Assembly: GCA_950106755.1 (NCBI GenBank)
Contig: OX467082.1
Span: 19,592,001-19,656,000 of the forward strand
Direction of reading: 5' to 3'
Origin: Climacium dendroides
Lineage: Eukaryota; Streptophyta; Bryopsida; Hypnales; Climaciaceae
DNA: 64,000 bases
Made by a program: the position numbers and the translations under genes
Shown here: positions 9,796-22,500 of the stretch, in pieces
Position numbering within the stretch: the first letter of the stretch is position 1
Layout: every line of letters starts with the position of its first letter
Notes under the pieces: model-generated
Databases searched by the model: none
Told to the model about the DNA's origin: nothing
What the model saw: the letters and a program-made list of their open reading frames with translations, nothing else

Positions 9796-12739
9796 AAGAT
9801 CTAAGTGAGAACGAAGGAAAAGTAGTTCTACTTCAGTCGCTAACTCACCACTCTTTCTCTCAACTACTCACACAAACAGTCTCAGGAATACAGAACAGGA
9901 AAGTGAAGAGGAAACCCTAGGAAGACGGCTTAAGTACTAAACCGCCTTTCTACGGTCTTAAGGACAACGGCTACAGGTCTGTTGTATCAACGGTATCCTA
10001 CTTCTGTAGCTACAAGACCTATACGGTAGGTTCCTGTGTTCCGGATGAGTCCGGATTCCAGATCCGGATAAGTTCCGGTTACGGGTGGTGCCGGAATGCT
10101 TATTTCCTAATTCAAGCTATTTGGTCCAAAAATCACACTCTAACTATTACTTTTTTTATTTTTTTCTATTTTTCGCACCTACTTCTTGCATTATTGATCC
10201 GTTTCCGGATTCCGGATTCCCACAGGAGTCTACAGATTTTTATGAAATCTATAAATAATTTGTAAGTGGGTCTATTATACTCATTTGAATCTTATAGGGT
10301 CTTGTCGAGGAGTTTGAAAGCAACCCTACACTCAACAAGATTAATAGGAAAAAGATAATATACATTGAAAATAGATGTAGTTCTTACGATTTTTTGGGAC
10401 CTAAATAAATGCAACACCTATGAATAAGAAAATTTTTGTAGAAAAAATGTCATGGTAAATAATTTATTTTGCTAGAATTCAAAATATTTCCTCAAAATAT
10501 GTAAATTTTAAGAAAAAAATTATAATGTCACTATGTACTATATATGCTTTGTATATTATTATTATAGGCTAGAAGCAATAATTATGAGTGATTTAGCAAA
10601 AGAGGTTTTATATTTATATAAGATCAAAGAATACTCTAAAATTATTCTTATCCAAATTAAATTCAAATTTTTTCATTACAATAAAAAACATTTGTATCGA
10701 AACATATGATGAATTTTATTATACAAATTTTGACTACATAGATTGCAAGATATAATTGGCATTTAGTGTAGTAATAAATATTTTCTAGGCACCTTCTGTC
10801 ATCGTAATAGCTTAATGAACCTTGAATTCTCTTAATTTGAAATTCCTACATTATTTGTAGAAGAAGGTTTTATTGCTCTCCATGATACTGGTGATACAAG
10901 ATTGAAGCTTTGGAGGCCTTGTTTCCAAGGTGGGAGACCTTGTCAATTGTGAAATTGTTCTAGTAAGTCGTCTAGAAATTTTTAATACAAAAATTTGTAA
11001 TTACTATCTAAATTGCACAAGCTTCAATTGAAGGATTGTATGTTCAAATTAATTTCTAGTATGTTCCATGATACATTGGAATGATATTAGTAGACATTCT
11101 AAGCTCTTAACAACTTGGTTCCATTATCTAATTAAAAAAAATAATGAAGAAGCTCTAATAGCTCTTATTTTATCACTCTTTCCTTTCTTTAAACACACTT
11201 TGTATTTTTCCATTTCAAACATTTCGAAAAATGAAATATTGAAATTCTTCCAAAGGGCTCTCAACCCATTGTATTTTGGAGAGGGGGTATAAGTAAAATA
11301 CTTGAAATAAACTTTTCCAAAATACAAATGAAATGTTTAAAAAATAGTTGCATGTGAATTTTTAAAGTTCCTACAACTTAGTATTAAAGTTTTTATAGTT
11401 TTGTTGTCAAACAAAATTTCACTATGTTTTAATGCACCTATTCTATTAAATTAATGTCGGACTTGCCTTAAGATCATCTACAATATTTTAAGAAAATTTT
11501 GCACCCCATCCTATTTTGAAATTGACGGCATTAAACTAATATAACACTCTATTTTGAGACTTATAGCATTAAACTAATATAGCACTTTATTTTGAGACTT
11601 ATAGCATTCAACTAAAAGGGCCTATTGTTGTACTTACTAAATGACGTCAGACAAAGCTATACATGATTGTGGAAGATATTGATTATAAGTTACTTTTAAA
11701 ATTTCATGCAATCACTTCAAGTAATTTGATGTCACTAGAATTTGCATAAATTTCCATATAAATTTGAAATGGGCTCAATACAAATCTACAACAATTAAGA
11801 AATAGAGTAATGAAAAATCTAAAACAATTAAGAAATAGAGTTAAATATACTTCATCTACCCATGGCTATACTATTTAATAAGAACACCCCACTTGTGATG
11901 GATCGCTAAACCCTAAACCGTATCGTTGAATCGATCGTCCAATCCTGGAAGTGAAGGTGAAAGTGATAAATTCCCTGGCCGTAAATGTTGTCCGGAAACT
12001 CCTTGAGAAGCGACTTAAATTCCGTTGCAATGATCTAAATTTGGAGCAAGTTGACTACCGAAAATACTTGAGGGGCGCCATTAATTTGTGGACCAAATGT
12101 TAATTAAGGATTCCTCTTAAAATATCACCTTCCGATAGAGCTATCAAGAAAGAAAGCCGCAAATCCGTGCCCCTTTTCTAAAAGTCAAGTTTTTTGAATT
12201 GGAACTTGTTGGCGCCGCGCCGCTATCCTTGCCGCGCCGTTATCATTCCCACGCCGCTATCCTTGCAGAACTGTTCAACCTTCTCTTCCATGAACCTTAT
12301 TGTATTTTGTTTTGGCCTTGCTGCACAGTTCTCATGCATGCAATAGTTTCTTTTGCGCTGTTGTTTTGCTGTCGCCATTCATTTTTCTGGTTGTACCTTG
12401 TTGCTTACGTGTGTGTTGTCTTACTGTTTTGAGCGTGAATGGATTTGAAATCAGGAGCTTTTTAGGCAGGTGAGGTCTCTTCAAGTTCTCCCAATTTTGA
12501 AGTATTTTATGCTATCATCGTCTTGCATGTTGTTGTTGTTGTTGATGCCGATGTGCTTTGTGATTGAGATGTAAGGCATATTTGTACACTGTATTCTGTG
12601 TGTTATGAATCATTTTGTAAATTGGATACATTTCAACTGGTTGCAAGTGGTTCTGTGCATTGCTGTTCAATTGTTGTTCAATGTTATATTATGTTTGAAG
12701 TCCGGAAATTGCGGCGCAAATGTAGGAATCACTTAAACC
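9796..12739. other. non-coding, AT-rich interval
   Basis: 9796-10110 still has the CCGGA-rich character of the copy 3 leader. From about 10.2 to 11.9 kb the sequence is very AT-rich with no frame worth calling. 11.9-12.7 kb is more balanced and may be the outer part of the transposase element. No RNA gene was seen. Confidence 0.5.
11513..11616. repeat. 38-bp tandem repeat, about 2.7 copies
   Basis: Copies begin at 11513, 11551 and 11589. The core ATTTTGAGACTTATAGCATT is conserved in the last two and diverged in the first. Confidence 0.7.
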
Positions 12740-13115
12740 CCAGAATGAATTTATCCTCGAGTCGATGATAATGCATTTGTTTGTTTGTTGCTGGGTACGC
12801 TTATCTTCGAGTCGACGATGATTCATTTCTTGAAGGCATTTGTATGTATCATTATCTTTGAGTCGACGATAAGTGATATTTTCATTTGTGACATTTCTGG
12901 GTATAGTTATCTTCGAGTCGATGATAAGTGATAGTCACCTTTGTGGATATTCTGGGTATACATATCTTTGATTGAACGTTAACTGATTCATACCTTTGTG
13001 GTAATTATGGGTACACTTATCTTCGACTTGACAATAATTAATTGATTGTTACCTTTATTTCAATGTCGGGTACACTTATCTTCAAGTCGACGATCGTTGA
13101 TTACTGGCTGAACAG
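12740..13115. repeat. array of palindromic subterminal motifs
   Basis: At least six copies, roughly 60-75 bp apart, of a TTATCTTCGAGTCGACGATAA-like dyad, often preceded by GGGTACAC or GGGTATA. Further copies occur at about 13315-13340, 13716-13738 and 13856-13878. Such clustered subterminal motifs are typical transposase binding sites of plant DNA transposons. The same dyads build the inverted repeats at 5.1-6.5 kb. Confidence 0.65.
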
Positions 13116-13620
13116 AATATTGTGTATATAATATAAATTTATTTTGAATGAATTATCTCTATGTCCAGGATAAAATCGATAGATCACTATAGCTTATATT
13201 CGTTTTGTATTTAATATTTCTTTTGGATTGATCTTTAGATGGATGGGTCTTTACAAGATAAGAGGACCTGAAGTCTTTAGATTTCTTTATCAATCAGAGA
13301 GTTTGATGTATTGATTTATCTTCGAGTCGAGGATAATTTTATTAAAATGTTTGAAGTGAATCTCCGGTGGATGAGTTGATACTGATTTTCTGATACACCT
13401 GTAGGTGTTAATTGGGTTTACTGCATGAAACTCAGTAATTTGAGGAACTTATAAGTGGCGTACAAAGTAAATCTTATTCTGAAGCTATTCTTTGCTGTTT
13501 GTGGTTGGATTAAAATTGTTTTGATTTTTTATCGTCGATTTGAAGATTATTAATGTAAATTCTTGTTTGAATAAAAAATAGTTGTGTCATTTCATCCACG
13601 TAGGATTTGATTTTATTAGT

Positions 13621-13900
13621 GGTGGCTTTTGAATTCTTCGTACATATGGATAGCGTTTAGTTTTGTTTGTAATTGATATCAGTTGCTTTTGTCTGATGGT
13701 TTGATATATGTTCAATTATCCTCGAGTCGAGGATAATTGTGGATAATAGTTTTCTGTCATGGTGGCTTTTGAATTCTTCGTACATATGGATAGCGTTTAG
13801 TTTTGTTTGTAATTGATATCAGTTGCTTTTGTCTAATGGTTTGATATATGTTCAATTATCCTCGAGTCGAGGATAATTGTGGATAATAGTTTTCTGTCAT
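13621..13900. repeat. 140-bp tandem duplication
   Basis: 13621-13760 is repeated at 13761-13900 with about one difference. Each copy ends in a perfect CCTCGAGTCGAGG palindrome, so the duplication doubled a presumed binding site just 5' of the transposase. Confidence 0.85.
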
Positions 13901-13989
13901 TCGATTCTATAGTCTTGATATATGAACTTGTAGTTGTACTATGTCGTTGAACACCTTATTTTTCTAACCGTGGACTACTGTTTTGTAGT

Positions 13990-16844
13990 ATGGATATTCA
14001 TGGGCCTGATGATTTCGTCAATCCGGTCCCCACTTTACCCGCTGGTATTGCAGTGTGTGATGGGGTCCCATGGGCTTCTTGGATCACAAAGGGTGTCACT
14101 TTGAGGAACGACGCAGGAGATGATGTTGCAAGAGGAGTTTGTCATAGCGTGGATGCGGAGGACGTCATCGATGCGGATGATAAACCTCTTGGTGATGATC
14201 GGGTAGCCATTCAAATTGTAGAGTCCTTATGCGAGGAGGAGGTGCCGTCTGTTTGGATGTGGTCTATGCGTTCTTGGCTCATAAAACTCGTGTTTTTGAA
14301 TGGCATGAGTTTATATGACCATGACCAGACACACATATACAAGGCAGCAATGAATGCCATTGGTCGTCGTGTTCGTGTTGGTGTTCGTTCCTATGAAAGC
14401 TACTGGGAGAGAAGAGAAGCAGACCATCCACCCAAGGACTCCCTTCTTACTATAGAAGCAATTACGGAAGTGTCTACGAAGACATGTTGTCCAAGCAATT
14501 GCCTTCAACCGTTTCCTCGCGGAGATATTCAAGCTCTACGATCTGGACTTCATGTACATGGTGGGGTGTATGTTCGCAAACGATGTCTCATTGAGGTGCA
14601 CAGGCAAATCCACAAAGATTCTGCTGGGAAGGAGTGGATAACCTTGAGGGGTCGGGAAGTGTGTCCTATGGCTTGGTGGACAATTCATGGTATTTCAAAA
14701 GCTACATTCTATAGGTACAAACAAATGGCTAAGAATGGGCAAGAGGCTGAGGGGCACGGGAACTTAGGGACTAAAAAACCGCACGCGCAAACTCTACAAG
14801 CTACTGCCACACTTCGCATGTTGATTGAGAATGATGCTGACAAAATGCCACACAAAATAAGGACATTGGAAACTGGGGAGAAAGTGTCGGCAATGGTGTT
14901 GCCATCATCTTTTCGTTGGAGTGACCAGCAATGAATGAAGCAAATGCGGCATTTAATTTGCCACCGATTTCTTCTAGTGGCTTGAGCAATATTCGACGTG
15001 CTTCTTTCCCAGAGTTCGCAGCAAAATCCCGTGGAGATAATTTTTCAAGGTGTGGCCTCTGCGATAGGTACAAGCAATTAAGGAGTGCTTGCACTCCGCT
15101 TTCTACTTCAGCGAACAAGTGGGCGTACCTTTTGGGTACTCATCAATTGGGGCAATAGGCACATAGACTACTTTATTATGGGAATCGGCATATGTCAGAG
15201 ACGTACCCCGAGAAGATGTTGTGCATTATTCATGACAAAATGGATCACTTGAAGACAACTTCTCCACACTACTCTCATAAAACCAAAGTGACGGACTCTT
15301 TCATGAAGATGTCCTTTGCTGTTACAGGAATGATTGCTCATGGTCATGGTGACTTTCGGTATGCGTACTATGGGCTCGATATTTTTCCAACAGATTCAAA
15401 TCATACCATTGGCTCCATTGCAAAATTGTTGCGTGACTTGGAATGACCGCCTACAAATTCATCGCACCAACTATTTTCTGTAGAGGAGGGTCAATCTACC
15501 TTGACAAGGGCAGTACTAAAAGGATCAAACATTTGCCTTGATTCCCTCTTACCTCCTCCACAAGAGCCTATTCCACCTAAACCTTTGCCACCAATACTTA
15601 CTTTGCAGTTGGACAATGCATCAGGGGACAACAAAAACAGATGAATGTTTGCCTTTTGCTCTCTTCTTGTTTTTAAAGGCATTTTTCAAGAGATTTACAT
15701 CAACTTCCTCATTGTTGGGCATATTCATGAAGACATTGATGCTCTTTTTGGGAGATGGAGTACAATGTTGAAGACAAATAGCTACTCGACTATTTCGAGG
15801 CTGATGAAATCCTTTATGGATTGTGAGAAGTATCTAGCGATTTCTCATTTAATAGAGGAAGTTCCTGATTTCAAGAAGTTTGTCCACGGGTACTTAGGCA
15901 CAGTTGGGGACTTCTTAGAAGGTCATTCGGCTTGCCAAAAATTCAAATTTTTTATGGATTCCAATGGTTGGCCCCTGATGGAGTACAAATATTTGTGTAC
16001 GAATCCAAATTGGTTGCCAGAACATGGTCGAGGGATTCGTTTGTAGTTTGAGACTGAAGATGGGCGTCCAAAAGTGCCAAATGGTAGTCCACCGCCTTTG
16101 GCTCCGGAGGAAATGAAAGCGTCAAAGGAGATCAAAAAGGGTTTGGATGGTTTTATTTCATATTGGACAGAAATGGCCAATGAAGACCATTCAGGAGAGT
16201 TTCGGAGGAAGAATGATCCGATAAGAAATTATTAGAAAGGTGTGAGAGCCGCTCTAGATGCACCCCTTTTGGTGAGTAATACATTGTAGTATGGATTTTG
16301 GCCTACTTCTAGAATCAACAACGAAGTGGAAGACCGAATGGAAGACGATGGCACACTATGTGAAGAATATGCAGAAGATACGCCTTTTGTTGGACGTAGA
16401 CATGATCGTCCACGTCCATCGTTCTGTATTGGTCGTGATGTATATGCAGGTTATTTTGTTGTTGTGCGTCTCGCTGATGGTGACCCGAAGTCATTTTGGC
16501 TAGCTAGGGTGATTACAAATCCAAATCCGGATCCAAGGCATGTTCACTTGATCCAAATTCAATATTGGACGCCTGTTTCAAGTTGTCACATCAACATGGA
16601 CACATACGCTCGATGGGACACAAAGGCAGGAAATGTGTGGTGTGAAGATCGAGCTATCCCTCCAAGTTGGTCAAATACTGACTGTATTATGACAGTTTGG
16701 AAGCCACGCGAAAAGAAAGGGGCTATTGATGTACCTCAAGTTCTTACAAAAGTTACTATCTCTAAACCACAAATCAACATCATTAAATCATCTATAGAAG
16801 CCTTTGTGTCTAATTCTAGCAACAGATCATCCTTGGCGGTTTAA
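13990..16844 (+). pseudogene. DDE-type transposase, DUF7869-like, broken
   Basis: The first 314 codons (13990-14934) include the family hallmark region around IHGISKATFYRYKQMA, then HGNLGTKKP and MPHKIRTL. A one-base frameshift near 14,930 moves the homologous frame. It continues with a zinc-knuckle-like FSRCGLCDRYKQLR, then IIHDKMDHLKTTSPH, HGHGDFRYAYYGLDIFPTDS, LQLDNASGDNKN and GHIHEDIDALF. The three acidic positions in IHDKMD, LDN and HEDID fit a DDE/D catalytic core. The C-terminus (RDVYAGYFVVVRLADGD, FWLARV) looks like a chromo/BAH-type module. In-frame stops: TAG 15156-15158, TGA 15444-15446, TGA 15642-15644, TAG 16044-16046, TAG 16233-16235 and TAG 16287-16289. The family name comes from my memory of such plant proteins. 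It cannot make an active enzyme as it stands. Confidence 0.7.
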
Positions 16845-18134
16845 GAAGAATAGTTACTTTGATTTTATTGTCTATATTAGTATTTTATTATTAGAAGGAT
16901 AGAAGCTGAATGCACATTTTCATTTTAGATATTTGCAAGTATCAATTGTGTTGTTTTGAATATGATATTGTGGTTATATGCCAATATCAATTTCTATTAA
17001 TAGTATGAAATTGTTATGTTTCTTATAGATGTGATTTGAACCTTCAATGCGCGCATTTGCAATGCTTTTCAAATATTTGAGATGTAGAAGTAGTTCTTGC
17101 GAATTTTTTGTAATTCAAGTTTGCAAATCAGTTTTCTAGTACCTCTAAACCCTAAACCCCCAAAAAATTTCATTTTATAGTGCCTTGTTGCATTCAATCA
17201 ACATATTTATGTTCACAAGATTCACCAAAAATTATATAAAATATAATTTGACATGAGAAATGAACAATTATTTTAGTGTAATTATAGATTGGATTTAAAA
17301 TGAGACTCTTAATTGTCTCAATTTAACAAATAAGGCCTTAAATCAATAATTTTAGCTTCCTCTCTTAGATCATTTGTGAGCTATTTGCTCTATTATTGTA
17401 ATACTTACTTCTAAAGTCAATAGGAATCAAAAAATGGCTTATAAATGGTCAATTAAATAGTTATTTTCATTCAAATTTGCATATACAACTTTGTTGATGT
17501 TATAATTATTTACATCATTTAGTTACTTTAGTTGAAGCCATATTCTTTATCTTCTGATTTATATAAGATATTGTAAAAAAAATGGATACATAATTATATA
17601 TTTTAGCACTTTGGAATTATTTTTTAAAACAATAGGAGCTTTTAACCTTAATGATGAGCCAAATAGAATGCCATAAATAACCTTAGTAGAAAGTACAAAT
17701 AAACAAGTTGGAATTGGTTGTGTGTGGAATTCGTTCCCAAGTGGATCTAAGTGGCACGGATGCCAATTTAGTTGTTGAGTGTATCCAAGTGGATTTGAAG
17801 CTAAGTTGGATGGTAGTTCCTATTTGGTAGTCGGTGGTAGTTTGGTTGCAAGTTCCAAGTTGTTAGATATCCGCTTGTTGCAGCTCCCTATTTGAGTGTT
17901 CAATTTGGAGTTAATCCCACCCACTTGGAGAGAGCCAGTGCAGGTCCTAGTTGATTGTGCTGCATATTTCATTTTCTTATTACATATGAGTTTATGATTG
18001 TATGTGTATGTATGAAGTTTGAGTGCCTATGTAATTGTAGAGTGATGGAGAATGTTTAAGTCCTAATTGGAAAGTTTGAATGTGTGATGTAATGACGAAG
18101 TTGGCAAGAAGACATTAAATTAAGGAAGAATGAG
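16845..18134. other. non-coding interval
   Basis: AT-rich, with no reading frame or RNA gene I can support. AAGTGGAT-type short repeats at about 17740-17830 are too weak to name. Confidence 0.5.
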
Positions 18135-18369
18135 GAATTTCATTAAAATGGCGATTATTCCGTGAAAATGGCACAAAGGGGGACAACAAAATGGAAGAAA
18201 TTCATAGAAAGATGGCACGGGGGTGAAGAAACATGGAATTGCGTTGCAATTTTGACTTGTTAAAGATAGAATTGGCACATCTATGAGGTTGACATGCCAA
18301 GAAACGTTGTTGTATGTACTCTTAACTTGCATAAATAGCATGCGGAATATCGCCATTTTAATGAAATTC
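18135..18369. mobile_element. MITE-like short inverted-repeat element
   Basis: Arms 18135-18162 and 18343-18369 are reverse complements over about 27 bases, apart from one extra T (left arm begins GAATTTCATTAAAATGGCGA). They enclose about 180 bp of non-coding sequence. No target-site duplication is clear. Confidence 0.5.
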
Positions 18370-19115
18370 TTTATAAGAACTGTGTGAGAATTTCAATTGA
18401 ATGTCCAAGTCAGAAGTCCAAGAGTCCAGGAGTGGCGAGCTATACTTGAAGCTGAGTTGCCGGATTTGGAAAAAAGATAAAGACAAAGATAAAAGAATAT
18501 AAAGACATAAAAAGAGGGGAAAAAATATTGGGAGTAGCTTTACCTTTGTGACATTTACCTAATTGGAAGGAACATTTTCTTTCTTGTTTGGTTGCAATGA
18601 CCTAGTAGGTGAATTAATTGGAAGCATCCCTATTTGAAAGCCTCCCTTGGAATGAATTTAACTATACTTTGGGTTCTTAATAAATTGGATTCAAGTTTAA
18701 CAATATACATGTATCTCCAAAACTATAAAAGTAAACTTAAACATGAGCCTAATTGCAAGCTATACATTCTTTGTAATGACCATTACAATCCATTCTATTA
18801 ATCCATAAAAAATCTTCATGTAACTTTTGAAACTAATTTCTATTAAGAAAATTATATGATACATAATTATACACATAATCATATATACATAAAAAGACTC
18901 CAAACTGCTCAGCACATTAGACCAACCATAAAAATCTAGATTGAAATTGTAACTTTGAATATTATTTGAAATGTAGTATTCTATATTGCAAACCATGATG
19001 GCAAAAAATATATAGGGTCACAATGCATAATTACTTACAAAGTCTTCAAATAGACTAATGTCCCTACATAATGAAATTATACTAAATTCAAGCATTGATG
19101 TTCTTCAAATCTGAT
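18370..19115 (-). other. 3' flank of the jacalin gene
   Basis: Lies downstream of the lectin stop codon on the minus strand and should hold the 3' UTR. No canonical AATAAA was found on that strand close to the stop; the sequence is AT-rich and otherwise featureless. Confidence 0.4.
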
Positions 19116-19571
19116 CTACGGTTTCCACGGCTTCAAACTTCTAGAGAGTGACAATTTCAAATTATGCTTGCTGGACTCCCCATGTTGGCTATGGCCAAGA
19201 GAGGGTAATCTCCCAAACTCCTCTTTCAGAAATTTTCCAGCAGCTGAGACTTCTCTTCTGATAAATGTTCTCCAAGAATTCCGAGCGTGGCGGTGAATAT
19301 GCAAGTAGTTGTTGGTTGATTCTGAGTTAGAGGTGATAAAGACCCCAAATTGGTGTAAAGAATCGTCCGCGATGCCAAAAAATCCAGTAACCAACCGATG
19401 TGCAGGACTTCCAAAGTTTGATCCTTTCTGGTTTCCAAAAGGACCATATGTGTCCTTATTGGTGATGAATGTTAAGGAAGTGATTACTTGGTGTGAATCT
19501 AGGAATCCACCCAATTTTTTGGTGGTTCCCTTCACTTGAGTCAAATATTCATTTGGGAAGTCCAAGGTTAT
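19116..19571 (-). CDS. exon 61 (A): last jacalin half-domain, tail and stop
   Basis: Starts after a GATCCAG acceptor with ITLDFPNEYLTQVKGTT and ends in TAG. It carries only the second half of the last domain. The sugar loop reads DDSLH instead of GxxxD, so binding is probably lost. The C-terminal 60 residues are basic and lectin-free (RTFIRREVSAAG, LSLSRSLKPWKP). It is a paralogue of exons K and S (same ITLDFPNEYLTQVKGTT start), but its linker has been replaced. Confidence 0.8.
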   Translation of the reverse strand: MTLDFPNEYLTQVKGTTKKLGGFLDSHQVITSLTFITNKDTYGPFGNQKGSNFGSPAHRLVTGFFGIADDSLHQFGVFITSNSESTNNYLHIHRHARNSWRTFIRREVSAAGKFLKEEFGRLPSLGHSQHGESSKHNLKLSLSRSLKPWKP

Positions 19572-22500
19572 CTGGATCCAAAATTAGCACCAAGTTAGAA
19601 GGCCTTTGAGTTAAATTTCTAAATCTTCATACGATTATGTTAAAAATACATTGGAAAATAGAAAGTTGTATTACATAATCAAACAAAGGGACCAAGATGT
19701 TGGCTTCAAAGTATTATGCTACATTTGACATGCAAATATTTGAGGACATGCATTTCATTATTTGGCAAGTTAAACAAATGTGTGCATGTTCTACATTTTA
19801 GGTGCATACTTCATTGAAGAACAAAGAAATGGTTGTGATTTTACCTTGGATGCATCGCCATTGGTGCTACCAAACATCACCGGTTCAAAAGTCACTCCAC
19901 CTTGCTCATATGTGGTTTGAATTCCGTTGATTTGGCTTTGGTTGTAGTACACCACAATCTTCACAATGTCACCTTGGCCACCATAGAACTCACGCCCTCC
20001 TTGACCACCCCATGGACCCAACTTCATTGTCGCTGGTAAGGCCTTGCCCGGATGCAACTCGGTGATGAAACCAATTGAATCCAAGAAACTCCCTGACCTT
20101 CCAAAGATGCCAACAACCTTTCCATGTGCCTTGGTTTCAAATGCAACACCGGTAGTCGGGCCAAACGGTCCATGCGTTTGTTTGTTGGTGATGAAGGTGA
20201 GGGACGTCACCATTGTCCCACCTGGGACTATGTTTCCCGTGGTTCCCTTCACTTGAACCAAATACTCACCATCTTCAAAAGAAATCTGTAGCAAACATTC
20301 CCACCAAGTTTAATGCATAAGTTCAACCTCATGGAGGAGTCACACACTTTTACATTTCAATCACAAACCATTGCATTCCTTTGGTCCCCCTTGCAACCAT
20401 CAAAACCACATCATGAAGGTCTAAGAGTTTGGAAGTTGGACCTGTTTAGTTTCACCGCCGTCAAGTCCACCGTGTGGTTGGGACTTGTATCGAGTGTCTC
20501 CTTGCTCATACGTCACATGGAGCGAGATGATTTGTTTCTTGTTGAACTTCACAAGGAGTTCAACAATCTCACCTCTCCCGTCGCTAAAAGGCTTTCCTCC
20601 CGAACCTCCCCAAGATCCTTGCACTATCAATAGGTCATCTCTATGCGATGGGAAGCTGATGACCACGCCAAGTTGATCCACATAATGACCTGCCTTTCCA
20701 AAAAAGCCAACAATTTTGCCGTTCTTGGGGGTAGATCTAAGTTGGCCTTGGGGCTTCAATGCACCATAAGGTCCATAGCTTTGTTTGTTGGTGACGAACT
20801 CAAGGCTCTCTATGATGGTGATCCCTTTGTTTTGGTAGCTACTACCCTTGACTTGTACCAAGTATTCCTCCGGATACTTCAAAGAAATCTGCCAAAGATA
20901 TTATTAATAGTTTTGTCAATACATTGGTTTCATGAATTATTCACTTAGAGGGTGTTTAAAGATTTTATAGGTATAAGTGTATACTATCTAGTATATACAT
21001 GTCTTGTTTGCTAAAGGACAAGCTATTGGATGTAAGAGTATCTATCCTCACCTTGTTTTGTTTTTCTCCAATACCGTTCTGGCCACCATGTTGGTTTGCT
21101 TTGAAGGTCTTCCCTCCATGTCTATAAGTTGTTTGGAAAGAAACAACATGGAGATCGTTGTAGGTGATGATTATTTCCTTCACATCACCTCGACCATCGT
21201 AGAAGGATTCTCCACCTTGACCACCCCAAGCTTCTTGAACAATGATAGTTTCTATATTTGGTAGATCTTCATCTTCAGCAAGGACTCCAATGCTATGCAA
21301 ACAAGTTGTTGCTCTACCATAGAAGCCCATTACTTTTCCATGTTGAGTGGTTTCAAAACTCAAGCCTCCAATCACTGATCCATAAGGTCCGTATGTCCTC
21401 TTGTTGGTAACAAATGTGAGGGATGTTACTACTACTCCTAAAGACGACACCTCTTGAGTGGTTCCCTTCACTTGGATTAGGTACTCATCAGGAAATTGGA
21501 GTGTAATCTATACAATAAATCCAAAACAAAATTATTAGTATCATACCCTGCTAATTATAGTAGAAGTTTTCTATACTAAATTTGGTTTCAAAATGTATTT
21601 GATTTCTTTACTTAGTATTGATTAAGTATAAAACATGGTTAAAATGAATATTGTTTTAGATACTTAGAAATATAAGAATGGATGTGTGATATGTAAGTTA
21701 TATATTTAATCAAATGATATTAAAGACAAAAAAGATGAATTCAAAATTTTATTAGAGTACATTGGAAATTTGTTCTTTCATATCTACATCAAAATGTAAA
21801 GCACAATAGCAAATTTTATCATTTATTTTAATAATCTAGGAGACAAAACAAAAGAATTAATCAAAAAATGAATCTAATTAGAAGTATGGGTCTCTAACCT
21901 TGGCTATTTCGCCACCTTGCCCACCAATTGCTCCTTGTTTGAAGTTTGTTCCATTTTCTTGATAAGTTGTTTGAATACGAATGATGTAATTGTTGTTGTA
22001 GGCCACTTCTATTTCAACAATGTTCCCTCTTCCATTATAGAAATTGGTCTTCCCTTTTACACCCCATGGTCCTTCTACAAGGATCCAATCTTCATTTTCA
22101 CCGAAAGGATTATCTAGTGGTTGGTCAACAACGACAACGCCAATTTGGTCAAGATATGCTGCAGATCTTCCGAAAAATCCCATTATCTTCTTTCCACTAG
22201 GAGTGTTGAAAGATTCTCCTGTTTCTTGACCAAATGGGCCATACTTTCGCTTGTTGGAGATGAACGTCAATGATGTTATCATCTCATCACTTGAGATGTA
22301 ACCATATGTACCGGTAATTTGTGTCAAGAACTCATCTGAGCCTTTAAATGAAATCTGGTCAAAGCACAAGTCAATGTATAAGAATAAATATAGCCTTTTG
22401 GAAATATAAGTTGTGTATTCATAAACCAAATATTTATCCTATTAAGAAGGTTGTTCTTTATATTTTTTATATAGTTTACAAATTGATTTAAAATATAATA

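Larger units (their letters stand above)
12740..16900 (+). mobile_element. decayed autonomous-type DNA transposon (left end plus transposase)
   Basis: The palindrome array and the broken transposase together look like the left part of an autonomous element. No matching palindromes or inverted terminal repeat are found right of 16.85 kb, so the right end is missing or too diverged to see. Limits are approximate. Confidence 0.5.

Noticed and set aside
12199..12432. Hydrophobic 77-codon plus-strand frame
   Set aside because: Low-complexity Cys/Phe/Leu content, no splice or promoter context, in a transposon-flanking region.
17140..17165. CCCTAAACCC telomere-like run (also near 11905 and 5385-5450)
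   Set aside because: Only one or two repeat units, common in plant 5' regions; not an interstitial telomere.
20313..20948. Plus-strand frames inside the lectin exons, repeated in every array unit
   Set aside because: Antisense shadows of conserved jacalin exons; they recur only because the exons do and have no start, splice or domain support.
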